The position numbers were made by a program, and so were the translations under genes. 64,000 nucleotides of DNA from Hydrogeniiclostridium mannosilyticum (GTDB lineage: Bacteria; Bacillota; Clostridia; Oscillospirales; Acutalibacteraceae), in the NCBI RefSeq assembly GCF_003268275.1, contig NZ_QLYR01000004.1:62001-126000 (forward strand), written 5' to 3'. Position 1 is the stretch's first letter, and every line of letters starts with the position of its first letter. This document shows positions 28,679 through 37,006 of this stretch, piece by piece. Under the pieces are notes generated by a model. The model was not told where the DNA came from. It did no database searches and was given only the letters and a program-made list of their open reading frames with translations.

Positions 28679-28728
28679 CAAAGCGGCGGGAACAAGAGGA
28701 ATTTTCTTCTTGTTCCCGCCGCTTTGTT
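28677..28728 (+). terminator. Perfect 21-bp hairpin at the stop codon of the GNAT gene
   Basis: Bases 28677-28697 pair without mismatch with 28708-28728 around a 10-base loop; the left arm begins inside the TAA stop. There is no T-tract beyond the TTTGTT ending the right arm. It probably ends or protects the transcript and separates the two convergent GNAT genes. Confidence 0.7.
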
Positions 28729-28796
28729 ATGCTATAAGACAATTATCGCCCTATTCCGGCAATAATAATATAAAGTACAAATAGAGTTTTACCGAT

Positions 28797-29363
28797 TCAG
28801 CCGTTTTGTTTCCGCTCCTCCAGGCAACGGATATTCAAAAACGCCGCGTAGCGCTCACCGAAAACTTTTCGGTAAAAGTCCACATACTCCTCGAAGGAAA
28901 CCGGCGGCCCGCTGCTCAGAATCTCCATATTAACACCGAACACCTGAACGCTCAGCCCACAGTCCGAGAGCCCGCCCCGCAGGTAAAACTGTTTGCGCCG
29001 TACCCGCTGCGCATAGTTGCCCGCCTCCGGCTCCAGAGCCTCGATTTCTAAAAATACACATCTTCCCCGGTAACGCTCCAGCAGCGCAGCCAGCGCCAGG
29101 CTGCCGGCGCCTTGACCGCGGGCCTCGGGGGCGACGGCAAAATACGCCATCAGCACGCGGTCACCATCCAAAAGCGGCGCGGCCAGCCCCAAAAAGCCGC
29201 CCCGCTCATCCGCTATGCAGAGCAGCTCCGCCAGCCCGGCGCGCACTTTCCGGCGCAGCATCCAAAAAGGCATGCGCTCCGCACTGGGAAACGCCTGCTT
29301 GTAAAGTGCCCGTATGCGGGGCATATCGGCGGCATCCGCCGCAGTCAATTTGATTTGCGCCAT
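28797..29363 (-). CDS. GNAT family N-acetyltransferase
   Basis: A 188-residue protein started at ATG 29363 behind AAAGGA; an ATG 30 bases upstream is less well placed. The acetyl-CoA motif is VAPEARGQGAGSLALAALLERY. The pattern FLEIEALEPEAGNYAQRVRRKQFYLRGG with a long C-terminal helix-rich end (VSFEEYVDFYRKVFG) is common in uncharacterised Clostridial GNATs. Located 82 bases downstream of uxuA on the same strand. Substrate unknown. Confidence 0.82.
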   Translation of the reverse strand: MAQIKLTAADAADMPRIRALYKQAFPSAERMPFWMLRRKVRAGLAELLCIADERGGFLGLAAPLLDGDRVLMAYFAVAPEARGQGAGSLALAALLERYRGRCVFLEIEALEPEAGNYAQRVRRKQFYLRGGLSDCGLSVQVFGVNMEILSSGPPVSFEEYVDFYRKVFGERYAAFLNIRCLEERKQNG

Positions 29364-29445
29364 ACAAATCCTTTCTCCGTTTTCAATCAGCAATCGTCCA
29401 GGAAAACAGCTGTTCCGCCAGCAGACCGCAGCGGCAGGCCCGCAA

Positions 29446-30501
29446 TCAGCCCCGCGAGGGCCCCAGCTTATCCAGCGTCTCCCAAATCCCGTTTAGGTAC
29501 GCGGCGCCGAGGGCGCGGTCATACAGCCCATAGCCGGGACGCCCGCTCTCGCCCCAGATCATCCGGCCGTGGTCGGGGCGCATATAGCCGTCAAAGCCGT
29601 TCCGGTGCAGGATGGAGAGAATCCGTACCATATCCAGCGACCCATAGGCAGAATAATGCGCGGTCTCCTCAAAGCTCCCGTCCGGATAACGGCGGACATT
29701 GCGCACGTGCATGAAAGGAATGCGCCCCATAGCGCTGTATTTGTCCACCATGTGGTAAAGATCGTTGAACGCGCCTGCGCCCAGCGAGCCGGTGCAGAAC
29801 GCCAGGCCGTTGCTGGGGCTGTCATACAGACGCAGCAAGCGGTCCAGGTTCTCCTCCGTTGTGATAATGCGCGGCAGCCCGAAAATTTCCCACGGCGGGT
29901 CGTCAGGGTGAATAGCCATCCGCACCCCGGCCGCCTCAGCCGCGGGAATGACCCCGTGCAGGAAATAGCCGAGGTTTTCCCACAGCCTTTCGGCATCCAC
30001 ACCGGCATACGCCTCAAAAAGCGCGCGGAGCTCCTCTTTTTTGTAGCTGCTGTCCCAGCCCGGCAGGCTGAGCTCCCCCGAAAGCGGGTCCAGCCCCTCC
30101 AGCCGGCTTGCATCGTAGGCCAGAGCCGTAGCGCCGTCCGCCTGGCGCTTAGCCAGCTCCGTGCGGGTCCAGTCGAACACTGGCATAAAATTATAGCAGA
30201 TGCAGCGCACGCCAGCCTCCCCCAAACGGCGGATATTCTCGCAGTAATTTGCAATATAGCGGCCGCGCGTAGGCCTGCCCAGCTTGATATCCTCATGAAC
30301 CGGGACGCTTTCAATCACCTCAAAGGCCAGGCCTGCCGCTTCCACCTGTGCCTTGAGCGCGGCAATGCTCTCCCGGCTCCACACCTCGCCCGGCGGTACG
30401 TCGTAAACAGCAGTGACAATGCTGTGCATGTTTGGAATCTGCCGGATTTTCTCCAGCGCAACCGGGTCGTCAGGACCATACCAGCGAAAAGACAGCTTCA
30501 T
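29446..30501 (-). CDS. uxuA: Mannonate dehydratase
   Basis: A 351-residue protein, started at ATG 30501 behind AAAGGTGGAGC, which gives the normal UxuA length. Signature stretches include [56 protein letters not shown] and [13 protein letters not shown], containing the metal-binding His, Cys, His and Asp residues. It dehydrates D-mannonate to 2-keto-3-deoxygluconate in glucuronate degradation, in the cytoplasm. The other glucuronate genes (uxaC, uxuB, kdgK) are not in the window. It has a strong promoter with an operator-like inverted repeat. Confidence 0.95.
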   Translation of the reverse strand: MKLSFRWYGPDDPVALEKIRQIPNMHSIVTAVYDVPPGEVWSRESIAALKAQVEAAGLAFEVIESVPVHEDIKLGRPTRGRYIANYCENIRRLGEAGVRCICYNFMPVFDWTRTELAKRQADGATALAYDASRLEGLDPLSGELSLPGWDSSYKKEELRALFEAYAGVDAERLWENLGYFLHGVIPAAEAAGVRMAIHPDDPPWEIFGLPRIITTEENLDRLLRLYDSPSNGLAFCTGSLGAGAFNDLYHMVDKYSAMGRIPFMHVRNVRRYPDGSFEETAHYSAYGSLDMVRILSILHRNGFDGYMRPDHGRMIWGESGRPGYGLYDRALGAAYLNGIWETLDKLGPSRG

Positions 30502-30611
30502 ATTAGCTCCACCTTTCAAGGGAAATATAGATTTTATCCGCGGCGCAGCAGGGGCCCCGGCGGAAGCATCGGCCCGCGTTTTCCGCGCCGAAGCCCGACT
30601 TTTTACACAGG

Positions 30612-30662
30612 GTATTCCTGCCTTTAAGAATACATATACCATTGAACTGGCCGCCCTGTCAA
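30612..30662 (-). promoter_or_regulatory. Promoter and candidate operator of uxuA
   Basis: Minus strand: consensus TTGACA (30662-30657), an 18-base spacer and TATATG (30638-30633). GTATTC (30612-30617) and GAATAC (30628-30633) form an inverted repeat starting at the -10 edge and covering the expected transcription start, a typical repressor position. Confidence 0.65.
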
Positions 30663-30671
30663 GTCATCCCC

Positions 30672-30700
30672 TTGTTTCCGCACCGCGCATGTGCTATAAT
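30672..30700 (+). promoter_or_regulatory. Sigma-A promoter of the trkA pair
   Basis: TTGTTT (30672-30677), a 17-base spacer and TATAAT (30695-30700). The transcript should start near 30707, nine bases away from the divergent uxuA promoter's -35 side, and has a leader of about 260 bases. Confidence 0.75.
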
Positions 30701-30706
30701 GGCTAC

Positions 30707-30965
30707 TAAACAGCAGATACACCGTCCCGCGGCAAGCCTTGGCGCTTTGCCCCCAGGGCCGGTGGGAAACAAGCTGTTTCATGATAAAACGCCAAAAATA
30801 AAAGCCAAAATACCAGGCCAAGGACGCCGTTCGGTTGAGGCCGCTTCTATTTCGCGGCATATCCTTAAAAAACGCACCCCTGCGGCAAACCAACCCACGG
30901 GCATTCCGCCGGAACGGCGGCCTGGCGCGCTGCGGATGCCAAACGACAAGACAGGAGAGATCAAC
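30707..30965 (+). promoter_or_regulatory. Long structured 5' leader of the trkA pair (candidate cis-regulatory RNA)
   Basis: The leader can fold into a nested domain starting at its first bases: AAACAGC (30708-30714) with GCTGTTT (30773-30779), CACCG (30720-30724) with CGGTG (30760-30764), GGCAA (30731-30735) with TTGCC (30747-30751). A small hairpin CCGC/GCGG lies at 30841-30857. Near the ribosome binding site two mutually exclusive stems exist: 30900-30909 with 30932-30940, or 30906-30911 with 30915-30920. No known riboswitch consensus (including the c-di-AMP ydaO class that controls potassium genes) is evident to me. Nothing coding is supported in 30502-30965. Confidence 0.5.
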
Positions 30966-31589
30966 GTGAATGTACTGGTAGTCGGCTGCGGCCGGCTGGG
31001 AAGAAGACTGGCCGAGATGCTCGACCAAAACGGGGACGATGTAGCGGTTATTGACTCTGACCCGCTGAACTTTTTGCAGCTCAGCGATGCGTTCAGCGGC
31101 CTTACGGTCACCGGGGTGCCGATGGACATGAAGGTTCTGCAGAGCGCGGGGATTGAGTCCTGCGATGCGGTTGCCGTCGTGACGCCTGACGACAACCTGA
31201 ACATTACCGTCTCACAAATTGCCCGGGAATTTTTCCATGTGGAAAATGTCGTGGCGAGAATATCCGACCCCGCGCGTGAAAATGTGTTTAAAAGCTTTGG
31301 CCTGCGCTCCGTCTGCCACACAAAGATGGCGGGCGACGCCATCTTCGCCTCGCTGACCCAGCCGTGGGAGGCGAAATACCTGACCTTCGACACCTCCTCC
31401 ATGGCCTTTCACAGCCGCCGGGTGGAACCGGAGCAGGTCGGCCTGGATGCCAAACACCTGCCCTGCGAGGAAAACGAAGTGGTGCTGGGCGCGGTTCACA
31501 CCAACGGCACGGTAGACCTGTGCCGCCCGGGCCAGGCACTGCCGCTGCAGGAAAAGGACCAGGTCCTGTTTGCGCGTGTGGTCGACTGA
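30966..31589 (+). CDS. trkA: TrkA/KTN-family potassium channel NAD-binding subunit (first copy)
   Basis: A 207-residue protein started at GTG 30966 behind ACAGGAGAG. It has one RCK_N Rossmann domain (VLVVGCGRLGRRLAEML with GxGxxG, then VAVIDSD) and a shorter C-terminal RCK_C-like region (NEVVLGAVHTNGTVDL). Such cytoplasmic subunits gate Trk/Ktr potassium transporters in response to nucleotides and, in Firmicutes, c-di-AMP via RCK_C. A second copy follows 76 bases later. No TrkH/KtrB membrane subunit is seen in the window. Confidence 0.9.
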   Translation: MNVLVVGCGRLGRRLAEMLDQNGDDVAVIDSDPLNFLQLSDAFSGLTVTGVPMDMKVLQSAGIESCDAVAVVTPDDNLNITVSQIAREFFHVENVVARISDPARENVFKSFGLRSVCHTKMAGDAIFASLTQPWEAKYLTFDTSSMAFHSRRVEPEQVGLDAKHLPCEENEVVLGAVHTNGTVDLCRPGQALPLQEKDQVLFARVVD

Positions 31590-31665
31590 TTTTCAAAAAT
31601 ATTGAAGCTGATTATTTTCCCTGCGAAAAGAACACGGGGAGCAGTCTGAGGAAAGGACGCTAAAA

Positions 31666-32328
31666 ATGAAGATCGTAATCGTGGGCGGAGGCAAGCTCGG
31701 CTACAGCCTTGCGGAAAACCTGCTGGAGGAAAAGCACGAGGTTCATCTGATTGAAAAGAACCGCGAAAAATGCATCCACCTGGCAAACGAGCTGGACGCA
31801 GAGGTCATTTACGGGGACGGCACCGAGATTGAGCCGCTGGAGCGTGCCAACACCCAGGAGGCCGGCTGCCTGATCGCGGTGACCGGCAGCGACCAGGATA
31901 ATCTGGTTGCCGCACAGCTGGCAAAAAAACAGTTTAAAGTAGAAAAGGTCATTGCGCGCGCAAACAACCCGCGCAACACCAACGCGCTGCGCATGCTGGG
32001 CGCAGATATTGCCGTCAGCAGCACGGAAATCATTACCAATATGATTGAGCAGGAGGTTGACTCTGCGGAAATGCATCTGCTCACCACGCTGAACCGCGGG
32101 CGGGCGGGCATCTGTGCCATGACGCTTTCGCACGGCGCGGCGGTGGAGGGAAAAACGCTCAATGACATCTCCCTGCCGCGCGAAACCCTGATTATCTCCA
32201 TTGTCCGCAATGAGACGCTGATTATCCCGAACGGCGGAACCGTGCTCACCGCGGGCGACGAGATTGTCGCTGTCTGCGAGGGCAACAGCCGGAAAAAGCT
32301 GATGAAGGTACTCATGGAAAAAGGTTAA
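31666..32328 (+). CDS. trkA: TrkA/KTN-family potassium channel NAD-binding subunit (second copy)
   Basis: A 220-residue protein with RCK_N (MKIVIVGGGKLGYSLAENLLEEKHEVHLIEKN) and a full RCK_C domain (LPRETLIISIVRNETLIIPNGGTVLTAGDEIVAVC). It starts behind GAGGAAAGGACG. It diverges from the preceding copy in both domains, so the pair is not a recent duplication; together they could form a hetero-oligomeric gating ring. Both are followed by one terminator, which supports a two-gene operon under the structured leader. Confidence 0.92.
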   Translation: MKIVIVGGGKLGYSLAENLLEEKHEVHLIEKNREKCIHLANELDAEVIYGDGTEIEPLERANTQEAGCLIAVTGSDQDNLVAAQLAKKQFKVEKVIARANNPRNTNALRMLGADIAVSSTEIITNMIEQEVDSAEMHLLTTLNRGRAGICAMTLSHGAAVEGKTLNDISLPRETLIISIVRNETLIIPNGGTVLTAGDEIVAVCEGNSRKKLMKVLMEKG

Positions 32329-32450
32329 GCCGGAGAGGCAAGCCAGCCGGGCAGACGATCCAGCCGGGCCGCAGATACCCTTATGAAAACTGCCGTTGGA
32401 GCCATCCGCAAATGGGGCTGTGTTCCAACGGTTCTAACAACAATAAACAG

Positions 32451-32489
32451 GCCGGTAGGCGCTTATCGTCAGCGCTCCACCGGCTTTTT
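32451..32489 (+). terminator. Terminator of the trkA operon
   Basis: GCCGGT (32451-32456) and ACCGGC (32479-32484) enclose a GCGCT/AGCGC stem, followed by five T. The other strand lacks an equally good T-run, so it serves mainly the plus-strand operon. Confidence 0.85.
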
Positions 32490-32533
32490 CATATCGCCTT
32501 CCGCTTATATTTTTCAGGGCGCCGCGCAACCCG

Positions 32534-33685
32534 TCAGCTGCGCCCGCTTCGCGGCAATCCGGTCGAAAGCCAGACGGCGGCCTGGCGCAGCCGGGACGCC
32601 GCATAGCCGAAGAAGCGCTCAAAGGCCGGGCAGAAATAGTTGCGTTGCAGGACGCCGTCCACGGCGGGCTCGCGGTCCCGGCGGCAGCCGCCCCGGCAGA
32701 GCGCGCCCCAGCGGCAGCTTCGGCACTTTTCATCCACCAGCCGTGAGGGCTCCACAAAGGCCCGGGCCGCCTCCCCCGCGGCCATCCCGGCAAAGCTCTG
32801 CTCCCCAATATGCCCCAACAGGTAGGGATCCAGCACATAGAAATCACAGGGATAGACACTGCCGTCCGCCTCCACCGTAAAGCCGCAGGCGCACTGCCCG
32901 CTCATGCCGCAGCTCTCTGGCGGACGGCCCAGCAGCATAGCGGCAAGGTTTTCAAAATAGCGGATGTAGACATAATCACCATGCGACAGATCCGCATACC
33001 ACAGGTCAAAGAGGCGGCAGAGGAACTCCCCATAAGCTTCGGGCGTCAGCGCATATTCCGTTTGCCCCCGCTCCTCCCCGAGGGGATCGAGGCAGGGAAT
33101 ATACTGCTGGTAGCGCAGCCCGCTGCGTTTGAAATAGCCGTAGATCTTGCCGATGCTCCGCACGGTTTGATTGGTCACGACAGTCAGGACGTTGAAATCC
33201 ACGCCGGCCTGCTGTAGCAGCTGTGCCGCGCGCTGCACCCGCTGAAAGCTGCCCTCCCCCGCGGCATCGCGGCGGTAGGCGTCGTGCACCTCGCGCGTTC
33301 CGTCCAGAGAAAGGCCCACCAGAAACCGATTTCTGGCAAAAAAGGCCGCCCAGTCGCGGTCAAGGGAGCAGCCGTTTGTCTGGATGGCATACTGCACGGG
33401 AATGTGCCTGCGGTTATAGCGCTTTTCCAGCTCCAGCAGTTTTTCATAAAAGTCAAGGCCTGCCAGTGTCGGTTCCCCGCCCTGAAAGGCAAAGGTACAG
33501 CCGCCCGCCGCCTGGCTCAACGCCTCACGCACCAGCAGCTCCAGCGTCTCCGCGCTCATTCTCCCATAAGAGGCACGGCCGCGCTTCTGCGCCTCGTCAG
33601 CGTAAAAGCAATAGCGGCAGCGCAGGTCGCAGCTGCCAGAAACTGGCTTGACCAAAAGCATCAGGGGCCCTGTATTCTGTCTCAT
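32534..33685 (-). CDS. anSME-like radical SAM/SPASM enzyme
   Basis: A 383-residue protein. The radical SAM motif is CDLRCRYC with Cys19, Cys23 and Cys26. FQGGEPTLAG, IQTNGCSLD and the C-terminal SPASM pattern (CGMSGQCACGF, VYPCDFYVLDPYLLGHI, CRSCRWGALCRGGC) match anaerobic sulfatase-maturating enzymes, which oxidise a Cys or Ser of a sulfatase to formylglycine. No sulfatase is visible in the window; related SPASM enzymes modify peptides, so that is the alternative. Its ATG overlaps the stop of the FUSC/HAD frame (ATGA), so the two are translationally coupled. Confidence 0.87.
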   Translation of the reverse strand: MRQNTGPLMLLVKPVSGSCDLRCRYCFYADEAQKRGRASYGRMSAETLELLVREALSQAAGGCTFAFQGGEPTLAGLDFYEKLLELEKRYNRRHIPVQYAIQTNGCSLDRDWAAFFARNRFLVGLSLDGTREVHDAYRRDAAGEGSFQRVQRAAQLLQQAGVDFNVLTVVTNQTVRSIGKIYGYFKRSGLRYQQYIPCLDPLGEERGQTEYALTPEAYGEFLCRLFDLWYADLSHGDYVYIRYFENLAAMLLGRPPESCGMSGQCACGFTVEADGSVYPCDFYVLDPYLLGHIGEQSFAGMAAGEAARAFVEPSRLVDEKCRSCRWGALCRGGCRRDREPAVDGVLQRNYFCPAFERFFGYAASRLRQAAVWLSTGLPRSGRS

Positions 33686-34951
33686 AATACCGCCTTTTCA
33701 CGGGAATTTCTTCCCCTGTGTAAAAATATCTGCTCTGTACGCCGCAGCAGCTCCAAGCCCTGTACCGTGCCGCACGCCCCGTCCTCCGCGGCCTGGCCCG
33801 GGTAGAGAACAGCGGGCGCGCCCACACGCGCCTGCAACAGCGCAAGGGCCTGGTCCACGGTTGCACCCGCGCCGCGCACATCCAGGCGCGCGAGGCCGCC
33901 CAGGCGCTCGTCGCTGCTTACAGTAATATTCAGGCGACCGGCGGTATCCATTCCAGCGGCCTCCCGGGCCAGCGCCTCGATGCCCTCCTCCGGGCCAATC
34001 GCCGTCAGCACCAGCACCTCCCCGTGGCTGCGCTCCGGCAGCGGCACAAAGACGAAATTCTTGTAGGGGGTCCCCCGTTCCGCTTCATAATAGGCCTGGC
34101 CCGCGGGCGCAAGCTCCTCGCCGCAGTACACATGCAGCATGTGGCTTGTCACCGTATAGGCAAAGCAGGGGCCCCTGCCGGGCAAACAGTGCCAGCAGCC
34201 GGGGGACTTCATCCCGCGGCAATGTTTCCAGCACCTCGTAGCGGTTTTCGGCCACCCGGTAGAGCGCGCTGCCCCCCAGCACCACCACGGGCATCTCCGG
34301 CTTCACCCCGCCGAGGGCGCGCATCAGATAAGCAGGCGAACGCTGGGTAAAGAACGCTACCCGTGCGCCGCGCTCCAGCAAGCGCTTCAAATGCACACGC
34401 ACATAGGGCTGCTTGCCGGCCTCCACCTGAAATAGGCGGCCCAGGTCGAGCGCCAGCAGGTTCTCGCGGTCCTCCCGCCAAAACAGGCGGATGTTGTTCA
34501 CCGCCAAGGATACAAAGATGCCGATGAGCGTATCCAGCGTACGGTTAAAGGCGAAGAGGTAGGGGTTGATATCCGCGCCGTGGGAGACGGTGATGCTCAT
34601 GAACACCACGCAGGTGATGTAAGAGGCCGTCGGTTTTTTCACCAAAAGCGTCGCATAGATCAGCGGAATAATCGCGGCGGCCGTAACCAGGTAGGGGAGC
34701 GCCGGGTACTGCGGCGGCAGCCAATAGCGCTCCACCAGCAGCACCAGCATGCCGCAAAAGCCGCCGATGAGCGTCCCCACCGTGCGGTTCCAGCCCACCT
34801 TCAGGCTGTTGGAGGTGTCGGGCTGCATGCACAGCACCGCCGCAATTGCCGAGTAAAACGGCGTGCCCTGCTGCCCGCGCAAAAAATACACGAGAAAGCA
34901 CAGCGCCACCGCAACGGAAGATTTGATGATACGCAACCCAATTTTCGGCAT
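33682..34951 (-). pseudogene. FUSC-type membrane protein fused to a degenerate HAD-IIB-like domain, split by a one-base frameshift
   Basis: The first frame starts at ATG 34951. It encodes hydrophobic segments of the FUSC/aromatic acid exporter type (VAVALCFLVYFLRGQQGTPF, VGTLIGGFCGMLVLLVE, YLVTAAAIIPLIYATLL), then a HAD-like half domain (LALDLGRLFQ, VAFFTQRSP, PVVVLGGSALYR), and goes out of phase at GGGGCCCC (34168-34175). The other frame continues the domain without a gap (CFAYTVTSHMLHVY to the stop at 33682). Deleting one base there gives a 422-residue protein. The HAD catalytic residues look lost (DLG for DxD; no Lys in motif III). Sequencing error at the surrounding 14-bp palindrome, or a real inactivation, are both possible. 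Confidence 0.75.
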
Positions 34952-35006
34952 TGCCACCGGCTCCCTTCCCGATGCTTTTCCGCTGCCGGGCCTGCCGGCA
35001 GCGGCG

Positions 35007-36965
35007 TCAGCTCTTTTCACACTGCTCCGCCGTAGCGGTCTGCACCGGCCCCTCCTCCGGCTTTCCAGCGCTTTCCCGCGGCGGCAGCAGAACGCCGCGG
35101 GCGCGCGGCTTTGTCAGCGCGCTCATCCGGCCGGAGAGCTTCTGCTGTACGATGCTCTCCCCCAGCCTTTTCCAGGGCGCCGGCCCCTGCGCGGGGTCGT
35201 TTTCAAACAGGCCCAGCAGCATTTGACAGGCCACGCTTACGCTGGGCACCTCGTCCAGGCGCATCATAACGCGGTCGCAAACGCCGGTTTCCTCGCGCAG
35301 GGCGCCGGTGGCGCTGCGGTAAAAGATAAACTTGAAAATCCTTGTCGAGGGCGACTCAATAAAGCTGACGAACACCTTAACAACCAGGCGGCCGTCCTCA
35401 TCGCGGGTCAGGCGGGCCGTGGCCCCCACATTATACTGCTCGCCGTTGACGGAGACCATGCCCCGGCGGGGCACGCCATCCAGCCCGGCAAGCAGCACAT
35501 TTCTGCCGCCCTTCTCCTCTTCCCATACGGTCAGGGCCAGCGTGCCCGGCTCCCGGAAGGAAAACCCCACCTGTGCCACGCAGCCGCTGAAATTATTGGT
35601 TACCGCCGCGCAGATCAGCGGCATCAGGGAGCCGAAGCTCTTCTCCAGGCGATAGACGCGCCCTTCCAGCTCCAGGGCCTCCGCGGAAAGCTCCGCCGCG
35701 GCCGGCAGCTCCGGCGGATTCCGTTTTTCGGCCCTTTTGCCAAACACGCGCTGCAAAAGCCCCTGCGCCGGCTCCGCCGGCTTTTCAGGGAGCGGGGCCG
35801 TCTCGCGAACGGCATAAAGGTTCTCTGTCACCCGGCGCAGCCGGGCAAGCTCCTTTACATTGCGCGGCAGCGCGGACGCGGAAAACGCCGGCGCGGCATC
35901 CCCGAAAAAGCGTTCCACCAGGTCGCTGGAGCCGTCGGAAAATAAATTCTGGTTGCCGCTTGTAATCGCCAGCACCATATCCTGCTTGGGCAGCACAATG
36001 ACGTACTGCCCGAAAATACCGTTGTACTGGTAGGCCTCTTCCGCGTTGAAGCTCCAAATCTGGTAGCCGTAGTGCGACGTATGCCCTCCGCGATGCGTGG
36101 GGACGGCGGTATCTGTCGCCGCCTCCACCCATTTTTCAGGAATGAGCGTGCGCAGACGGCCATCGGCCTCCCATTTTCCCTTCTGCAAAAAAAGCTGCCC
36201 CAGCTTTGCCATATCAATGGGCCGCAGGTACAGGCCCCAGCCGCCCTTTTCAATGCCCGCCGGGCAGGTGTCCCAGTGAACCGGAGGGATGCCCAAGGGT
36301 TCAAACAAGCGCGGCGTGAGGTATTCCGTAAGCGTCTGCCCGCTCTTCCGGCACACGATGGCGCTGAGAATATAGGAATTCATGCTGTTATAATCAAAGC
36401 CGGATCCGGGCTCCACTGCGCAATCCGCGGCAAAAAAGGCCCGCAGCCAATCGCGCTCCACCTCAGAGCCAAACTCATTGAGGTTGGCCCCGCTGGTCAT
36501 ATTAAGCAGGTGCAGCACGGTGACCGACTCGATCTTCCGGTTGTGCGGGCGGCCCGCCTTTTCCGGGAAAAAGGAGACGATTTTATCCTCCAGAGAAAAC
36601 AGCCCTTCGTCCACCGCCAGCCCCACCGCCATGCATGTCACACTTTTGGACAGGGAGAACATCATATGCGGAACGCTGTTGGTGAACGGTTTCCAGCTTC
36701 CTGCGGCGATGAGCTTTCCATGCCTCAGCACCATGACGCTGTGCGGGTGAATGCCGCGGCAGGCGTCCATCTCTTCAAAAAACTGCCGCAGGTATTCAGA
36801 GGACACGCCCTCCTCCTCCGGCGTGCTTGTCGGCAGGCCAAAAGCCGCATTCGGCTCAAACGCCGGTTTCATGGGCACAAACGGATAGGGCGTGATGCGC
36901 TGCATATCTCCCCGTAAAAATTTGAGCATGAGGTCCACTGCCTTTACCTGCCCAATCAAGTCCAT
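35007..36965 (-). CDS. Serine hydrolase of the beta-lactamase/D-Ala carboxypeptidase family
   Basis: A 652-residue protein, started at ATG 36965 behind AAAAAGGAGG. Residues about 45-375 form the class-C beta-lactamase-like domain: SxxK motif SLSK with Ser104 and Lys107, a tyrosine motif in FDYNSMNSY, and HYGYQIW as third-motif candidate. The remaining 270 residues (a beta-rich region, AELSAEALELEGRVYRLEK onwards) are of the kind appended to esterase-like members and not recognised precisely. No signal peptide is visible, so a cytoplasmic esterase or amidase is more likely than an antibiotic-destroying beta-lactamase. Closely spaced with its neighbours on the same strand. Confidence 0.85.
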   Translation of the reverse strand: MDLIGQVKAVDLMLKFLRGDMQRITPYPFVPMKPAFEPNAAFGLPTSTPEEEGVSSEYLRQFFEEMDACRGIHPHSVMVLRHGKLIAAGSWKPFTNSVPHMMFSLSKSVTCMAVGLAVDEGLFSLEDKIVSFFPEKAGRPHNRKIESVTVLHLLNMTSGANLNEFGSEVERDWLRAFFAADCAVEPGSGFDYNSMNSYILSAIVCRKSGQTLTEYLTPRLFEPLGIPPVHWDTCPAGIEKGGWGLYLRPIDMAKLGQLFLQKGKWEADGRLRTLIPEKWVEAATDTAVPTHRGGHTSHYGYQIWSFNAEEAYQYNGIFGQYVIVLPKQDMVLAITSGNQNLFSDGSSDLVERFFGDAAPAFSASALPRNVKELARLRRVTENLYAVRETAPLPEKPAEPAQGLLQRVFGKRAEKRNPPELPAAAELSAEALELEGRVYRLEKSFGSLMPLICAAVTNNFSGCVAQVGFSFREPGTLALTVWEEEKGGRNVLLAGLDGVPRRGMVSVNGEQYNVGATARLTRDEDGRLVVKVFVSFIESPSTRIFKFIFYRSATGALREETGVCDRVMMRLDEVPSVSVACQMLLGLFENDPAQGPAPWKRLGESIVQQKLSGRMSALTKPRARGVLLPPRESAGKPEEGPVQTATAEQCEKS

Positions 36966-37006
36966 GCGTCTGCCTCCTTTTTGTTCTGTAAGCCCTTAAA
37001 AAGCCC

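Noticed and set aside
33682-34212. A separate 176-codon gene
   Set aside because: Its first 15 codons read nonsense in the region coding for the FUSC/HAD protein, there is no ribosome binding site, and the rest continues that domain directly; it is the second half of a frameshifted gene.
35007-36965. Antibiotic-resistance class C beta-lactamase
   Set aside because: No signal peptide, extra 270-residue C-terminal region, and only the SxxK motif is fully convincing; an esterase/amidase-like serine hydrolase is the safer call.
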